Shown: positions 16,515 through 25,882, counted from the stretch's first letter. The stretch is 32,932 bases of DNA from Akkermansiaceae bacterium UBA5689 (GCA_002420305.1 DIHT01000018.1:1-32932); one strand, 5' to 3'. Translations and numbers: made by a program. The notes: generated by a model from the sequence alone, not told the origin.

Positions 16515-18125
16515 TCAAGAGCCTTTAATGGGAGGTGACCCTCGGCTTGTAACTGCTACAATCGCGGTAAGGAAGGCTAGTCCAGTGACGAGTGCGATCC
16601 ACGCTGGCAGCCCAAGTGCAACCGGGACATAGCCGAGGGCTACTGTAGCGCCGGCCGCGACGAGTGCGTAGGGAAGTTGCGTGATTGTGTGCTCGTGAGT
16701 GGAGACACCGCTTGCGAGGGCACTTACGATCGTCGTATCACTATAAGGGCTGCAGTGGTCCCCAAAGACTGCTCCGCCGAAGACCGCTCCAATAACGGCT
16801 GGGACTATGACTTCAAGTGCTTCAGGTGGAGCTCCTTGAGCAGTCACCATTGCGCCGCAAAGCGGCAGGACGAGAGGTAGAAGAAGGCCCATTGTGCCCC
16901 AGGATGTGCCGGAGACAAAGGAAATGAAGCAACCGAGAACGAAGACTCCTGAGGCCAATGCTTCGAGAGGGAGCCATGAGCCCAGGAGGCTTGCGAGAAC
17001 GCCGGCAGTACCAAGAACCTTGAAGAGACTGCCGAGAAACCAAGCCAGCAGAAGAATGCCGAGCGCGGGGACGAGCTGTCTGGCACCTGACCAAGCGGCA
17101 CGAGGGGTCTCTGCACGCCTTGTCGCAGGATAAGTCAAGCAAGCGGCTATGAGGGCGAGAAAACTCGATATGACAAAGGCCCTGGGCACCGTGGGGGCAT
17201 TGAGCGATTCTTGAATTCTCAGTGAGAGGGAGACTTCGTTGTCGGGAGTGTAAGAGAAGAAAATGATCAGAGGGAGGCTGAGTAAGAGAACGAGGACCGG
17301 AACTAATGCGCGTATGGGAGAAGTTCGACCGGGCGACATCCGGTTCGTATCTTTAGGGGGAGTATCGAGGTTTTCGAACCGGCGACGCATGGGGCCAATC
17401 AACCAGCGGTATCGAACGGAGAGAATGGCGAGTGCCAAGCCGAAGAGGCAGTAATAGTTATAAGGCAGCGAGGAGAGAAACTGAAGATAGGGCGGTGTAT
17501 CGAGGGGGCTATGAGTAGCGATGTAACCAAGCTGAGTCACAATCCAAGTTGAGAGAAAGGCGAGGCATGCGACCGCAGAGCTGGTTGTGTCAACAAGGTA
17601 GGCCAGATAAGCCCGAGGCACTTGTAACCGGTCCGCGACAGGACGGGCTACCCGTCCAAGCATGAGGGCATTGGCCAAGCCGTCAAAGAAACAGAGCAGA
17701 CCAATTCCAAGAACACTGTTGAGAAAACGCCGCCGGGTTTTTTCCGTGATTTCTCCCCCCGCGTGCAGAAGAGCCAAGAGGCCTCCCGAGGCTTCGATGA
17801 CTGCGGAAAGAGACCCAAGGAGCAAAGTAAATATCAGAGCATAGAAATGCCAAGGGCTGGTCAGGGTGGCGAGAAAGCCGCCCGTGGGACTAAGCCACTC
17901 AAAAAATGAATTCCGGTCCGTCAGCAGAATGAGAAGTAAGGCGCTAAGGCAGGCGGAGCCAAGAGCTAGCGGCGCCTTTTTGGTAACGAATACGAGACCA
18001 AGGGCAACTGCAGCCGGCCATAGAGCAAGCAGCCTGTCGTGAAGGGCCAAGACCAGGGGTGTAAGAAGCAAAGAAGCAAATGCCCAAAGGGCACGTTTCT
18101 TGCTTTTGTTTGTGGTGGCTTCCAT
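16515..18125 (-). CDS. Na+/H+ antiporter of the NhaC family
   Basis: The 536-residue protein has about 12 hydrophobic segments. The signature GDHCSPYSDTTIVSALASG near the C-terminus is the conserved half-helix of NhaC-type sodium/proton antiporters, and FVSGTSWGTMGLLLPL precedes it. It would exchange protons for sodium at the inner membrane, which suits a marine or salt-exposed bacterium. Related family members exchange organic anions, so NhaC itself is not certain. The frame is open to 18179 with a TTG, but ATG 18125 starts a normal MEATTNKSKKR positive-inside tail before the first helix. It stands alone and is divergent from the peptidase gene. Confidence 0.88.
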   Translation of the reverse strand: MEATTNKSKKRALWAFASLLLTPLVLALHDRLLALWPAAVALGLVFVTKKAPLALGSACLSALLLILLTDRNSFFEWLSPTGGFLATLTSPWHFYALIFTLLLGSLSAVIEASGGLLALLHAGGEITEKTRRRFLNSVLGIGLLCFFDGLANALMLGRVARPVADRLQVPRAYLAYLVDTTSSAVACLAFLSTWIVTQLGYIATHSPLDTPPYLQFLSSLPYNYYCLFGLALAILSVRYRWLIGPMRRRFENLDTPPKDTNRMSPGRTSPIRALVPVLVLLLSLPLIIFFSYTPDNEVSLSLRIQESLNAPTVPRAFVISSFLALIAACLTYPATRRAETPRAAWSGARQLVPALGILLLAWFLGSLFKVLGTAGVLASLLGSWLPLEALASGVFVLGCFISFVSGTSWGTMGLLLPLVLPLCGAMVTAQGAPPEALEVIVPAVIGAVFGGAVFGDHCSPYSDTTIVSALASGVSTHEHTITQLPYALVAAGATVALGYVPVALGLPAWIALVTGLAFLTAIVAVTSRGSPPIKGS

Positions 18126-18424
18126 CTGAGAACCAGCAGGCTTGTGAGAACATATCTCGCAAGGGCGTGGGGATATCAATTCCGACCGAAATTTGTTTCC
18201 TGAATGAAAAAAAGAGCCGCTTAAATAATTTTAAAACTATAGAGTGTAGGGCGGCAGTTTTATTAGAAAAACAGCTCGAAGTTCTAAGTTATTCACAGAG
18301 CCTTATTTTCGATTAAAATATTCAGAGTATTCCCTAAATTACCGTTGAAAACAGGGCCATCTTGGTTCGGACAAGCGCATTTTCCGCTGGCCACAACAGG
18401 AGATTTAGCAAACATTTCGAAGAG
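18126..18424. other. AT-rich divergent intergenic region
   Basis: Between the antiporter and peptidase genes lies about 300 bp. From about 18190 to 18360 it is visibly richer in A and T than its surroundings (for example TTAAATAATTTTAAAAC near 18220). No small gene or repeat is evident. A promoter candidate for the rightward gene lies at 18292-18319, and the leftward promoter must also be here. Confidence 0.5.
18292..18319 (+). promoter_or_regulatory. Candidate sigma-70-type promoter for the M15-like peptidase gene
   Basis: TTCACA at 18292-18297 matches five of six -35 consensus bases and TAAAAT at 18314-18319 matches five of six -10 bases, with a 16 bp spacer. Transcription would begin near 18326, giving a leader of about 100 nt to the ATG at 18425. 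The match lies in AT-rich DNA, where chance matches are commoner. Confidence 0.45.
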
Positions 18425-19066
18425 ATGCAGAAAGGCCATTCGTCCCAGAATCACTTGCCGTTGGATGGTGGTGTCGGGACCAGGTCCTGCGGGAGGCGAG
18501 GTTTTCTGCGGGCCTCGCTTTTGACTGCGGGTGGCATGTTCGCCTCTGCGGGTGTCACTCAGGGTGTTTCAGTTTTTAGTGGGCAATCGGATTTGAACGT
18601 GAATGACCTCCCTGCGGAATGGGTTCGGAGGCAAGGTCCTCATTTGCACGCCTATGGGCGCTACCTTTCAGCCCTCAGGCTGAGGCACATCAGTGTGCAG
18701 CAAATCATCACCTCGCACGCACGCAAGAAGGGCAGTGTGTGGAACGCATTGCCGGGACGGGAAAGCTGGCGGCAAATGAGTCAGACACTGAGGGTCGCTG
18801 ATGAGATCGCGGTGAGATTGTCTACCTCCGTCAAAGGAGTCACCTCAGCTTTCCGGAGCCCGTCCTATAATGCGCGTTGTCCGGGGGCGAAGCCAAACTC
18901 ACTCCACAAGGATAATATAGCTCTCGATCTGCAATTCCATGCCTCGACTTATGCGGTCGCCAGGGCCGCCCGCAACATTCGAGAAGAAGGAAAGTTCCGT
19001 GGTGGCGTGGGGCAGTATACCGGGTTTACGCACGTTGATACAAGGGGCTACAACGTCGATTGGTGA
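18425..19066 (+). CDS. Tat-exported M15-like peptidase (YcbK/DUF882 type)
   Basis: The ATG at 18425 gives 213 residues. The N-terminus has a twin-arginine signal (GRRGFLRASLL, Arg24-Arg25, then a hydrophobic stretch), so export is likely to occur folded through Tat. The C-terminal part carries the M15-type zinc site: SAFRSPSYN, then His161 and Asp168 (SLHKDNIALDLQF), and His203 in GFTHVDTRG. Enzymes of this fold cut peptide cross-links of peptidoglycan (E. coli MepK/YcbK is a relative), so a cell-wall role is expected. An upstream TTG at 18362 would add 21 residues, but these would put the Tat motif further in, so ATG is preferred. Confidence 0.85.
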   Translation: MQKGHSSQNHLPLDGGVGTRSCGRRGFLRASLLTAGGMFASAGVTQGVSVFSGQSDLNVNDLPAEWVRRQGPHLHAYGRYLSALRLRHISVQQIITSHARKKGSVWNALPGRESWRQMSQTLRVADEIAVRLSTSVKGVTSAFRSPSYNARCPGAKPNSLHKDNIALDLQFHASTYAVARAARNIREEGKFRGGVGQYTGFTHVDTRGYNVDW

Positions 19067-19137
19067 GGTTTGGATGATTGGTGTGGCAATCTTGTTAATT
19101 GTCTCGGAAGACTGACAGGTTCGGCTCAGAGGGTTCC

Positions 19138-19166
19138 TTGACTTCGCCGGCCGCCAAGTGGTTAAT
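19138..19166 (+). promoter_or_regulatory. Candidate promoter for the lamin-tail/Calx-beta protein gene
   Basis: TTGACT at 19138-19143 (five of six -35 bases) is separated by 17 bp from GTTAAT at 19161-19166 (four of six -10 bases). The predicted start near 19173 leaves a 25 nt leader to the ATG at 19198. This is a pattern match only. Confidence 0.4.
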
Positions 19167-19197
19167 CGGCACTAAATCTGTTTCAGTTTTTTCCATT

Positions 19198-21738
19198 ATG
19201 AACTATCGGAACCTTCTCTTGGTCCTCTGCATCGTCCCCGGGCTTGTCCCCGTAGCCCGTGCGGAGGTTGTGATTTCCCAGTATTACGAGGGGACAAGTT
19301 TTAATAAGTGGTTAGAGCTTTCCAATACAAGTGATACCGCGATTTCCCTCGATGGGTTTGTTCTTACGAGGTGGGCCAATGCAGCGACAGAGGCGTGGAA
19401 GCAGGATGGGGCAAGTCCGGGAGGGAGCGACAGTCTCGATGGATTGTCTATTCCCCCTAACGGCTCTCTTCTCCTCGGGAACACTCGAGCCGTTGTGCCA
19501 GCCTATGCCGCTGCAGACGTGTCGACAAATGGCACTCCTAACTTCAATGGCGATGACAGCGTGGTGCTTTATGACACGGCGCTCGGCGCGTTGGGAGATA
19601 GGGTGGCGATCGTTGATGCGCTCTCGTTCACAGATGCCGGGAATGAGGGGGCAAACAGGAGTTTTTATCGGATTAGTGAAGGTGCAGGGTTCGACCTTCT
19701 TGCTGGTTCGACCGTACTTGATTATCCGCAGGTGTGGGGCGTCGCCAGTAATCAAGAAGTCGATGAAGCCGAGGCTGGGGATCCGTTTTATCTACAGAGC
19801 TTCAGTGACTCGGCTTCGGAATCGCTCAGTCTCTCCTTGAGCTCATCGACCATCGGGGAAGATAGTGGAGCCGCACAGGTCGATGTGATGGTGACAAGAA
19901 CGGGGTCTCTCCTCGAGGATCTGACGGTGACTCTTTCATCCGGTGATGACACTGAAGCTGTAATTGCGACTGAGACCGGGGTGATCCTTGCGGGGCAAGC
20001 GTCGGTGACCCTGCTTGGGGCTATTGATGCTGTTAATGATACGATTGAGGATGGTGATCAGGAGGTGGTCATCACCGCGACTGCGACGGGGCTCTCTTCA
20101 GCGACTGTCTCACTCACTGTGACAGATGATAATGATACTTCTCCGATCGCTATTACGGAAATTCTTGCGGACATACCTTCCGGTGCTCCGGGCGATGCAA
20201 ACGGAGATGGTGATACCGATAGTGCGGATGATGAGTTTGTCGAGATCGTCAACAAGAGCGGGGCACCTCTCGATATGAGCGGCTGGTCTTTGCGGGATCG
20301 TAGTGAGGAACGGCATCTTTTTCCAACGGGTACGGTCGTGCCTTCCGGTTGCGCCATCGTCGTTTTTGGCGGAGGGTCCATTGATAACCTTGGGGGCTCC
20401 GCCATCTTTCAGACGGTGAGCAGCATCAGACTTGGCCTGAATAATGCAGGGGATACTGTGAGTGTCTATGATGCTCAGGGTGAGCTTGTCGCCTCAGTGA
20501 ACTATGGTAGTGAGGGAGGAAATGATCAATCTCTCGTTCGAGACCCGGAGATTTCAGACGGTTTCACCCTGCATGGCGGTATTGGAGACGGTCGACTTTT
20601 CTCTCCGGGAACTCGTAGTGATGGGAGCGATTTCTGCCCGCCTCTCGGAGAGCTTTCCTTTAGTCTGAGCGCCGGAGCCATGAATGAGAATGGCGGTAGC
20701 ATCAGCGCTCTTCTTCGAAGGACAGGAGATCTGAGTGTTCCCCTCGACGTCGTGATCGTGGTTACCGATGAGACAGAGGCGCTTTCTGATCTGGGTGCGC
20801 GGGGAACCTTTCTGATCGACGAGAGCTCCCTCACGATCACTCTCAATGCGGTGGATGATATTGCGGAGGACGGGACTCAGATTGTTGAGGTGCGGGCTGT
20901 GGCTCCCGGATACACGACCGCCAGTGCGACCTTTGAGGTGGAGGACGATGGCGATGGCCCGTTCGGCGATCTTGTGATCAACGAGTTCCTTTCGGATCCA
21001 CCAAATCCAGAAGGTGACGCTAATCGTGATGGCACATTGGATACCTCGCAGGACGAATTCATCGAGTTACTGAACGTATCTGAGGATGCCTTTGATCTCA
21101 GTGACTATGAGATCCACGATGGCGTGGGAATGCGGCATGTCTTTCCGGTTGGCACGCTGCTGGCCGCTGGGAGAGCGATTGTCGTTTTTGGAGGTGGATC
21201 GCCGGTCGGCGGATTCGGGGGCTCTCTGGTGCAGACTGCGAGTAGTGGGCTCCTCGGCCTTAATAACAGTGGAGACACCATTTTGCTGAAGACCCCCGGA
21301 GGCGGAAGTACTCTTCTTGAGTTTGAATACGATGGATCGGTTCTCGATGAGTCCGTGTCCCGGTCTCCGGATGGCAGTGGGGCATTTGTGGCGCATTCAC
21401 AGGCTTCCGGTGTGGACGGGGTTCTCTTTTCACCTGGCGTTACTGTTGATGGAAATACTTTCGATGGCGCCGTCGCGATTCAGTTTATCAGAATAACCGA
21501 CTTTGATGTGGACCGAGAGAATCTTGAAGTCCTCCTTGAGGTAGAGGGACTCACTCCGGGAGATCTCTACTGTTTCGACGTCAGTCTCGATCTTGGCAGG
21601 TCGTCCACATGGTTCCCATTTGAGCTCCTCACTACCGACTCCGGTACTGAGGTCTCTCCAGGGCGGCATCGCTTTGTCATTCCTGATCTATTTATCGCGG
21701 ATGAGACGGCGCAATACTATAGGATCAGGAAGCCCTGA
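19198..21738 (+). CDS. Secreted surface protein with three lamin-tail domains alternating with two Calx-beta-like domains
   Basis: The ATG at 19198 starts an 846-residue protein with a clear signal peptide (MNYRNLLLVLCIVPGLVPVARA). Domains in order are: lamin-tail-like about 23-200 (VVISQYYEGTSFNKWLELSN), Calx-beta-like 210-312 (TIGEDSGAAQVDVMVTR), lamin-tail-like 316-480, Calx-beta-like 482-585, and lamin-tail-like 588-755. The second and third lamin-tail domains hold a DANxDGxxDxxxDEFxE insertion that looks like a calcium loop. A last beta-rich tail covers 760-846. Such modules mediate adhesion or calcium-dependent folding outside the cell; some lamin-tail proteins carry nuclease or phosphatase domains, but none is seen here. 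The frame extends upstream to 19099, without a signal peptide at that start. Confidence 0.85.
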   Translation: MNYRNLLLVLCIVPGLVPVARAEVVISQYYEGTSFNKWLELSNTSDTAISLDGFVLTRWANAATEAWKQDGASPGGSDSLDGLSIPPNGSLLLGNTRAVVPAYAAADVSTNGTPNFNGDDSVVLYDTALGALGDRVAIVDALSFTDAGNEGANRSFYRISEGAGFDLLAGSTVLDYPQVWGVASNQEVDEAEAGDPFYLQSFSDSASESLSLSLSSSTIGEDSGAAQVDVMVTRTGSLLEDLTVTLSSGDDTEAVIATETGVILAGQASVTLLGAIDAVNDTIEDGDQEVVITATATGLSSATVSLTVTDDNDTSPIAITEILADIPSGAPGDANGDGDTDSADDEFVEIVNKSGAPLDMSGWSLRDRSEERHLFPTGTVVPSGCAIVVFGGGSIDNLGGSAIFQTVSSIRLGLNNAGDTVSVYDAQGELVASVNYGSEGGNDQSLVRDPEISDGFTLHGGIGDGRLFSPGTRSDGSDFCPPLGELSFSLSAGAMNENGGSISALLRRTGDLSVPLDVVIVVTDETEALSDLGARGTFLIDESSLTITLNAVDDIAEDGTQIVEVRAVAPGYTTASATFEVEDDGDGPFGDLVINEFLSDPPNPEGDANRDGTLDTSQDEFIELLNVSEDAFDLSDYEIHDGVGMRHVFPVGTLLAAGRAIVVFGGGSPVGGFGGSLVQTASSGLLGLNNSGDTILLKTPGGGSTLLEFEYDGSVLDESVSRSPDGSGAFVAHSQASGVDGVLFSPGVTVDGNTFDGAVAIQFIRITDFDVDRENLEVLLEVEGLTPGDLYCFDVSLDLGRSSTWFPFELLTTDSGTEVSPGRHRFVIPDLFIADETAQYYRIRKP

Positions 21739-21816
21739 GAGTCTTGCCCCAGAATCAGCCCTTAGGAGAGCCGGGTGCTGCCCGGAGGTGTAAACGAGTG
21801 AGTTTCCGGCTGCTCT

Positions 21817-21845
21817 TTGACCTCGCTTCATTAGTTTAGAAATAT
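21817..21845 (+). promoter_or_regulatory. Weak candidate promoter for the ParE-like gene
   Basis: TTGACC at 21817-21822 is a good -35 element; 17 bp later AAATAT (21840-21845) is a poor -10, and TATTAA at 21843 is too distant. AT-rich sequence follows directly up to the ATG at 21859. If used, the transcript would begin within a few bases of the start codon. Confidence 0.3.
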
Positions 21846-21858
21846 TAAGTATCCAAGT

Positions 21859-23721
21859 ATGTCGGCAAGTTACACCGAAGAGGACATCAAGACTCTCAAC
21901 TGGCGGGAGCACATCCGTTTGCGGCCGGGGATGTATATCGGTAAGCTTGGAGACGGAGCCGTCCAGGATGATGGAATCTATCTTCTTCTAAAGGAGGTGA
22001 TCGACAACGCGGTCGATGAGTTTGTGATGGGGCACGGGCGGGAGATCAAGATCGAAATCGACGACGAAGGACGGGTAGAAGTGAGGGATTATGGTAGGGG
22101 AATCCCGCTCGGTAAGCTGATGGATTGCGCGGCCAAGATTAATACCGGTGCCAAGTATGACAGCGAGGCGTTCAAAAAGGCGGTAGGTTTAAACGGGGTT
22201 GGGATCAAGGCGGTAAATGCTCTCAGTGAATTCTTTGAAATTCAGGCTTGGCGCGAGGGAAAGACGAAGGCCATTGAGTTTAGTCGGGGCGAAGTCACCG
22301 AGGAGATGAAGCGACCCCGTGCGGCTACCAAGACCAAGCCAGGAACCCGGCTGGCGTTCGAGATTGATCGTGAGATCTTTCCCTCCCGGACAAAATTTAA
22401 AGCGGCAATCGTTGAGCGGATGTGCCGCTACTATGCCTACCTGAATCCAGGATTAAGCTTGGTCTTTAATAAGCAGAAGTTTCGCTCCAAGAACGGCCTC
22501 CTAGACCTTCTGAAGGAGGAGATGGATGAAGCGCCGCTCTATGACCCCATCGGTCTCTCTGGTCGCGATATTGATGTTGCCTTCGTCCATACTCCGTCGA
22601 GTAGCGAGGAATACTACTCCTTCGTCAACGGGCAGCATACCACTCAGGGCGGCACGCATCTCGGTGCCTTTCGGGAAGCGATCGTGAAGGTTTTACGGGA
22701 GTTCTATAAGAAACAATACGACCCAGCTGATATTCGAGCAGGTCTGGAAGCGGCAGTGTCGCTTCGGGTTGAGGAGCCGGTTTTTGAGAGTCAGACAAAA
22801 ACGAAGCTAGGCAGCAGTGCGATGAAACCGGAAGGAGAAACCATCCGGACCTATGTTGGTAATTTCCTCCGGGAGCAATTGGATAACTATCTGCACAAAC
22901 ATCCGGAGACTGCGGATGCGATTCAGAAGAGGATTATCGCGTCTGAGAGAGAGCGCAAAGAGCTGAAGGGAGTGAAAAAGATGGCTCGGGATCGAGCCAA
23001 GCAGACAAAACTCCACAACAAAAAGCTGAGGGATTGTCGCGCCCATTGGAACACCAAGCACAAGTTGAGGAAAGCCAGTACCATTTTCATTACTGAGGGT
23101 GATAGCGCCAGCGGATCCATCACCTCGTGTCGCGATGCAGAAACTCAGGCGGTCTTTTCTCTGCGAGGAAAGCCCTTGAACTCTTTCGGCTTGAGTCGAA
23201 AAGTTGTTTACGAGAACGAGGAATTTGCGCTCCTACAGGCTGCTCTCGGAATCGAAGAAAATATTGATGGTCTGCGCTATAACCGGGTGGTTTTGGCCAC
23301 TGACGCGGACGTTGATGGTATGCATATCAGGTTGTTGCTACTGACGTTTTTTCTTCAGTTTTTCCCTGAGCTAATCAGGGAGGGGCACCTGTTCATTCTC
23401 CAGACTCCTCTCTTTCGGGTGAGAACCAAAAAGAGAACAGATTATTGCTTTGATGATGAGGAGAAGGAGGCTGCCCTGAAAGCTCTGGGAAAGGGGTCGG
23501 AAATTACCCGATTTAAAGGTCTCGGGGAAATCTCTTCCCACGAGTTTAAACATATGATCGGCCCGGATATCCGCCTGGACCCCGTGTTGATGGAGGAGGG
23601 CAAGGGGCTCAGCGAGATGCTCACCTTTTACATGGGAAAAAACACCCCTGACCGGCAGGAATACATTATCAATAACCTGCGGGAAGAGGTTGATCGCGGG
23701 AGCGATATGACCGCTGCGTGA
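21859..23721 (+). CDS. parE: Type IIA topoisomerase ATPase subunit, ParE-like
   Basis: This is the B subunit of a gyrase/topoisomerase IV enzyme, which binds ATP and holds the TOPRIM metal site. The GHKL ATPase motifs are clear: LKEVIDNAVDEF, DYGRGIP, and GLNGVGIKAVNALS. The transducer region has YSFVNGQHTTQGGTHL. The TOPRIM motifs are ITEGDSASGS (Glu near 413) and TDADVDGMHIRLL (near 482). The length of 620 residues is short, as in ParE and in the second GyrB of Chlamydia and Bacteroidota topoisomerase IV, rather than the roughly 800 of proteobacterial GyrB. The A subunit follows 196 bp downstream on the same strand. A separate gyrase is expected elsewhere. Confidence 0.95.
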   Translation: MSASYTEEDIKTLNWREHIRLRPGMYIGKLGDGAVQDDGIYLLLKEVIDNAVDEFVMGHGREIKIEIDDEGRVEVRDYGRGIPLGKLMDCAAKINTGAKYDSEAFKKAVGLNGVGIKAVNALSEFFEIQAWREGKTKAIEFSRGEVTEEMKRPRAATKTKPGTRLAFEIDREIFPSRTKFKAAIVERMCRYYAYLNPGLSLVFNKQKFRSKNGLLDLLKEEMDEAPLYDPIGLSGRDIDVAFVHTPSSSEEYYSFVNGQHTTQGGTHLGAFREAIVKVLREFYKKQYDPADIRAGLEAAVSLRVEEPVFESQTKTKLGSSAMKPEGETIRTYVGNFLREQLDNYLHKHPETADAIQKRIIASERERKELKGVKKMARDRAKQTKLHNKKLRDCRAHWNTKHKLRKASTIFITEGDSASGSITSCRDAETQAVFSLRGKPLNSFGLSRKVVYENEEFALLQAALGIEENIDGLRYNRVVLATDADVDGMHIRLLLLTFFLQFFPELIREGHLFILQTPLFRVRTKKRTDYCFDDEEKEAALKALGKGSEITRFKGLGEISSHEFKHMIGPDIRLDPVLMEEGKGLSEMLTFYMGKNTPDRQEYIINNLREEVDRGSDMTAA

Positions 23722-23805
23722 GAGGTCGGGGGGTCTATAGATTACAGGGAAATAACTAAAGTTACGCAGCGAACGTAATGAAGGCAAAGATAGGAGAAGT
23801 CCGTA

Positions 23806-23841
23806 TTTGGCGCCGGGGACGGCCGGGTGCGTCCCGCCAAA
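23806..23841 (+). promoter_or_regulatory. Bulged hairpin between the parE-like and parC-like genes
   Basis: TTTGGC (23806-23811) pairs with GCCAAA (23836-23841), and GGGACG (23816-23821) pairs with CGTCCC (23830-23835), with a one-sided GCCG bulge and an 8 nt loop. That gives 12 base pairs. It is not followed by a T run, so it does not look like an intrinsic terminator. It could protect or regulate the mRNA between the two subunits. Confidence 0.5.
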
Positions 23842-23917
23842 TTAAAGGCGTAACATCGCATCAAACCTTGCCAAGTATAGTAAGGACATCTTAAATTCGC
23901 GTCTTCAGAGGTAAGGG

Positions 23918-25867
23918 ATGAGCTTGAAGGGAAAGGAGCACGGCAGCCTCGGAAACATGTATTCCGATTACTTCCTTGATTACGCTAGTTACGTCATCAT
24001 GGAGCGGGCCGTTCCGCACCTAGGTGACGGCCTCAAGCCGGTGCAGCGACGGATCCTTCACGCCATGCGTCAAATGGAGGATGGGCGTTACAACAAGGTC
24101 GCTAACATTGTTGGTGATACGATGAAATATCACCCTCACGGCAACACGGCGATTGAGGATGCGTTGGTAGGTATGGGACAGAAGGACCTTCTCATCGATA
24201 CCCAGGGAAACTGGGGAAATGTGCTGACAGGAGATCCTTCTGCCGCTGGGCGCTATATAGAGGCGCGGCTTACTCCATTTGCCTTGGAGGTTGCTTTTAA
24301 TCCAAAGACCACGGAATGGGCACAGAGTTACGATGGCCGTAACAGGGAGCCAGTGACTCTGCCAATGAAGTTTCCCCTCTTATTGGCGCAAGGAGGTGAG
24401 GGTATCGCGGTTGGCCTCGCCTGTAAGATTCTGCCCCACAACTTTAATGAGCTGATCGAGCAGTGTATCCGAGCCCTGCGGAAGCAGAAGGTGGAGATAG
24501 TTCCTGATTTTCCGACAGGCGGGCTGATGGATGCTAGTGAGTATAACGATGGCCTTCGCGGGGGGCGGGTCCGGGTTCGGGCAAAAATCGAGGTAGTGAA
24601 ACGGAACCTCCTTAAAATCGTTGAAATCCCGTGGGGGACGACCACCACCTCTCTGCAGGCCTCGATTGTTGCCGCGCAGGACAAAGGGAAAATCAAGATA
24701 TCCCGAATTGAGGATAATACCGCTGATGAGGCGGATATTCTCATTCACCTTTCAGCCGGTAGCGACCCAGAGTCCGTTCGCGATGGGCTCTTTGCGTTTA
24801 CCGATTGTGAAACCAGCATTTCACCGAATTCCTGCGTCATCGCTGACGGCAAACCGCAATTCCTTGGCGTCAGTGAAATTCTGAAACGATCCGCATTCCA
24901 GACGAAGGATCTCCTGAAGCAGGAGCTTCAGATCAAATTGGAGGAATTGGAGGACAAATGGCATTTCAGTTCTCTGGAGAAGATCTTCATTGAGAAGAGG
25001 ATTTACCGGGACATCGAGGAATGTGAAACATGGGAGGCCGTCATCGACGCTATTGAGAAAGGACTCAAACCTTATGCGAAGCGCTTTCGGCGTGCTGTTA
25101 CCAAGGACGATATCGTTCGTTTGACCGAGATACGGATCAAAAGAATTTCCAAGTATGATAGTTTCCGGGCGGACGAGGAAATCAAGGGTTTAGAAAATTC
25201 CATCGAGGAGACTGAGAAGGACCTTCGAGGACTTACTCGTTATGCTATTCGCTACTACGAGAATCTTCGCAAGAAATATGGGAGTGGGAAGGAGCCGCGG
25301 ACGGATGAAGGTGAGTTTGAGCGGGTCGACCGAAGTCAGGTAGTAGCGGCCACCGAGACTCTCTATGTCGACGAAAAGAATGGATTTGCCGGTATTTCAC
25401 TGAAAAAGGAGCGCTCAGTGGAGAAGTGCTCTCGGCTCGATGATCTCATTGCGGTTTCCCAAGATGCCAAAATGAGAGTTCTCAAGGTAGCAGATAAGGC
25501 CTTTGTTGGAAAGCGGCCTGTTCACGTCGCCATTTTCCGGAAGACCGAGGAGAAAATTTATTCCATGATTTACCGGGAAGGTCGGGATGGTCCTGTGTTG
25601 GCAAAGCGCTTCCGCGTTGGAGGCGTCACTAGGGACAAGATTTATGAATTAGGGAAGGGGACAGCTGGGACCCGTGTTCTCTACTTCGCAGCGCATGAGG
25701 ATCTGGGCGACAGTGATGCCAATACCGTTATCGTACACCTTAAACCTGCCCTTAGACTCAGGAATGTCTCCAGGGAATTTCAATTCGGCGAAATCGGGGT
25801 GAAGGGCCGCGGAGCCAAGGGGAACATTCTTACTAAGCATGCTGTAGACCGGGTGGTGAGGGCTTGA
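23918..25867 (+). CDS. parC: Type IIA topoisomerase DNA-cleavage subunit, ParC-like
   Basis: The A subunit cuts DNA through a tyrosine phosphodiester. Tyr113 with Arg112 is intact in AAGRYIEARLTPFA, following the LGDGLKPVQRRIL and KYHPHGNTAIEDALV motifs of the winged-helix domain. A coiled-coil region lies about 400-460 (ENSIEETEKDLRGLTRYAI). The C-terminal domain is short and ends in GEIGVKGRGAKGNILTKHAV, which resembles the tail of Bacteroidota-type topoisomerase IV rather than the canonical gyrase QRRGGKG box. At 649 residues it is shorter than typical GyrA or ParC. It should pair with the ParE-like protein to decatenate chromosomes. GAGG precedes the ATG. Confidence 0.94.
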   Translation: MSLKGKEHGSLGNMYSDYFLDYASYVIMERAVPHLGDGLKPVQRRILHAMRQMEDGRYNKVANIVGDTMKYHPHGNTAIEDALVGMGQKDLLIDTQGNWGNVLTGDPSAAGRYIEARLTPFALEVAFNPKTTEWAQSYDGRNREPVTLPMKFPLLLAQGGEGIAVGLACKILPHNFNELIEQCIRALRKQKVEIVPDFPTGGLMDASEYNDGLRGGRVRVRAKIEVVKRNLLKIVEIPWGTTTTSLQASIVAAQDKGKIKISRIEDNTADEADILIHLSAGSDPESVRDGLFAFTDCETSISPNSCVIADGKPQFLGVSEILKRSAFQTKDLLKQELQIKLEELEDKWHFSSLEKIFIEKRIYRDIEECETWEAVIDAIEKGLKPYAKRFRRAVTKDDIVRLTEIRIKRISKYDSFRADEEIKGLENSIEETEKDLRGLTRYAIRYYENLRKKYGSGKEPRTDEGEFERVDRSQVVAATETLYVDEKNGFAGISLKKERSVEKCSRLDDLIAVSQDAKMRVLKVADKAFVGKRPVHVAIFRKTEEKIYSMIYREGRDGPVLAKRFRVGGVTRDKIYELGKGTAGTRVLYFAAHEDLGDSDANTVIVHLKPALRLRNVSREFQFGEIGVKGRGAKGNILTKHAVDRVVRA

Positions 25868-25882
25868 TTTGTCGAAGAGTGG

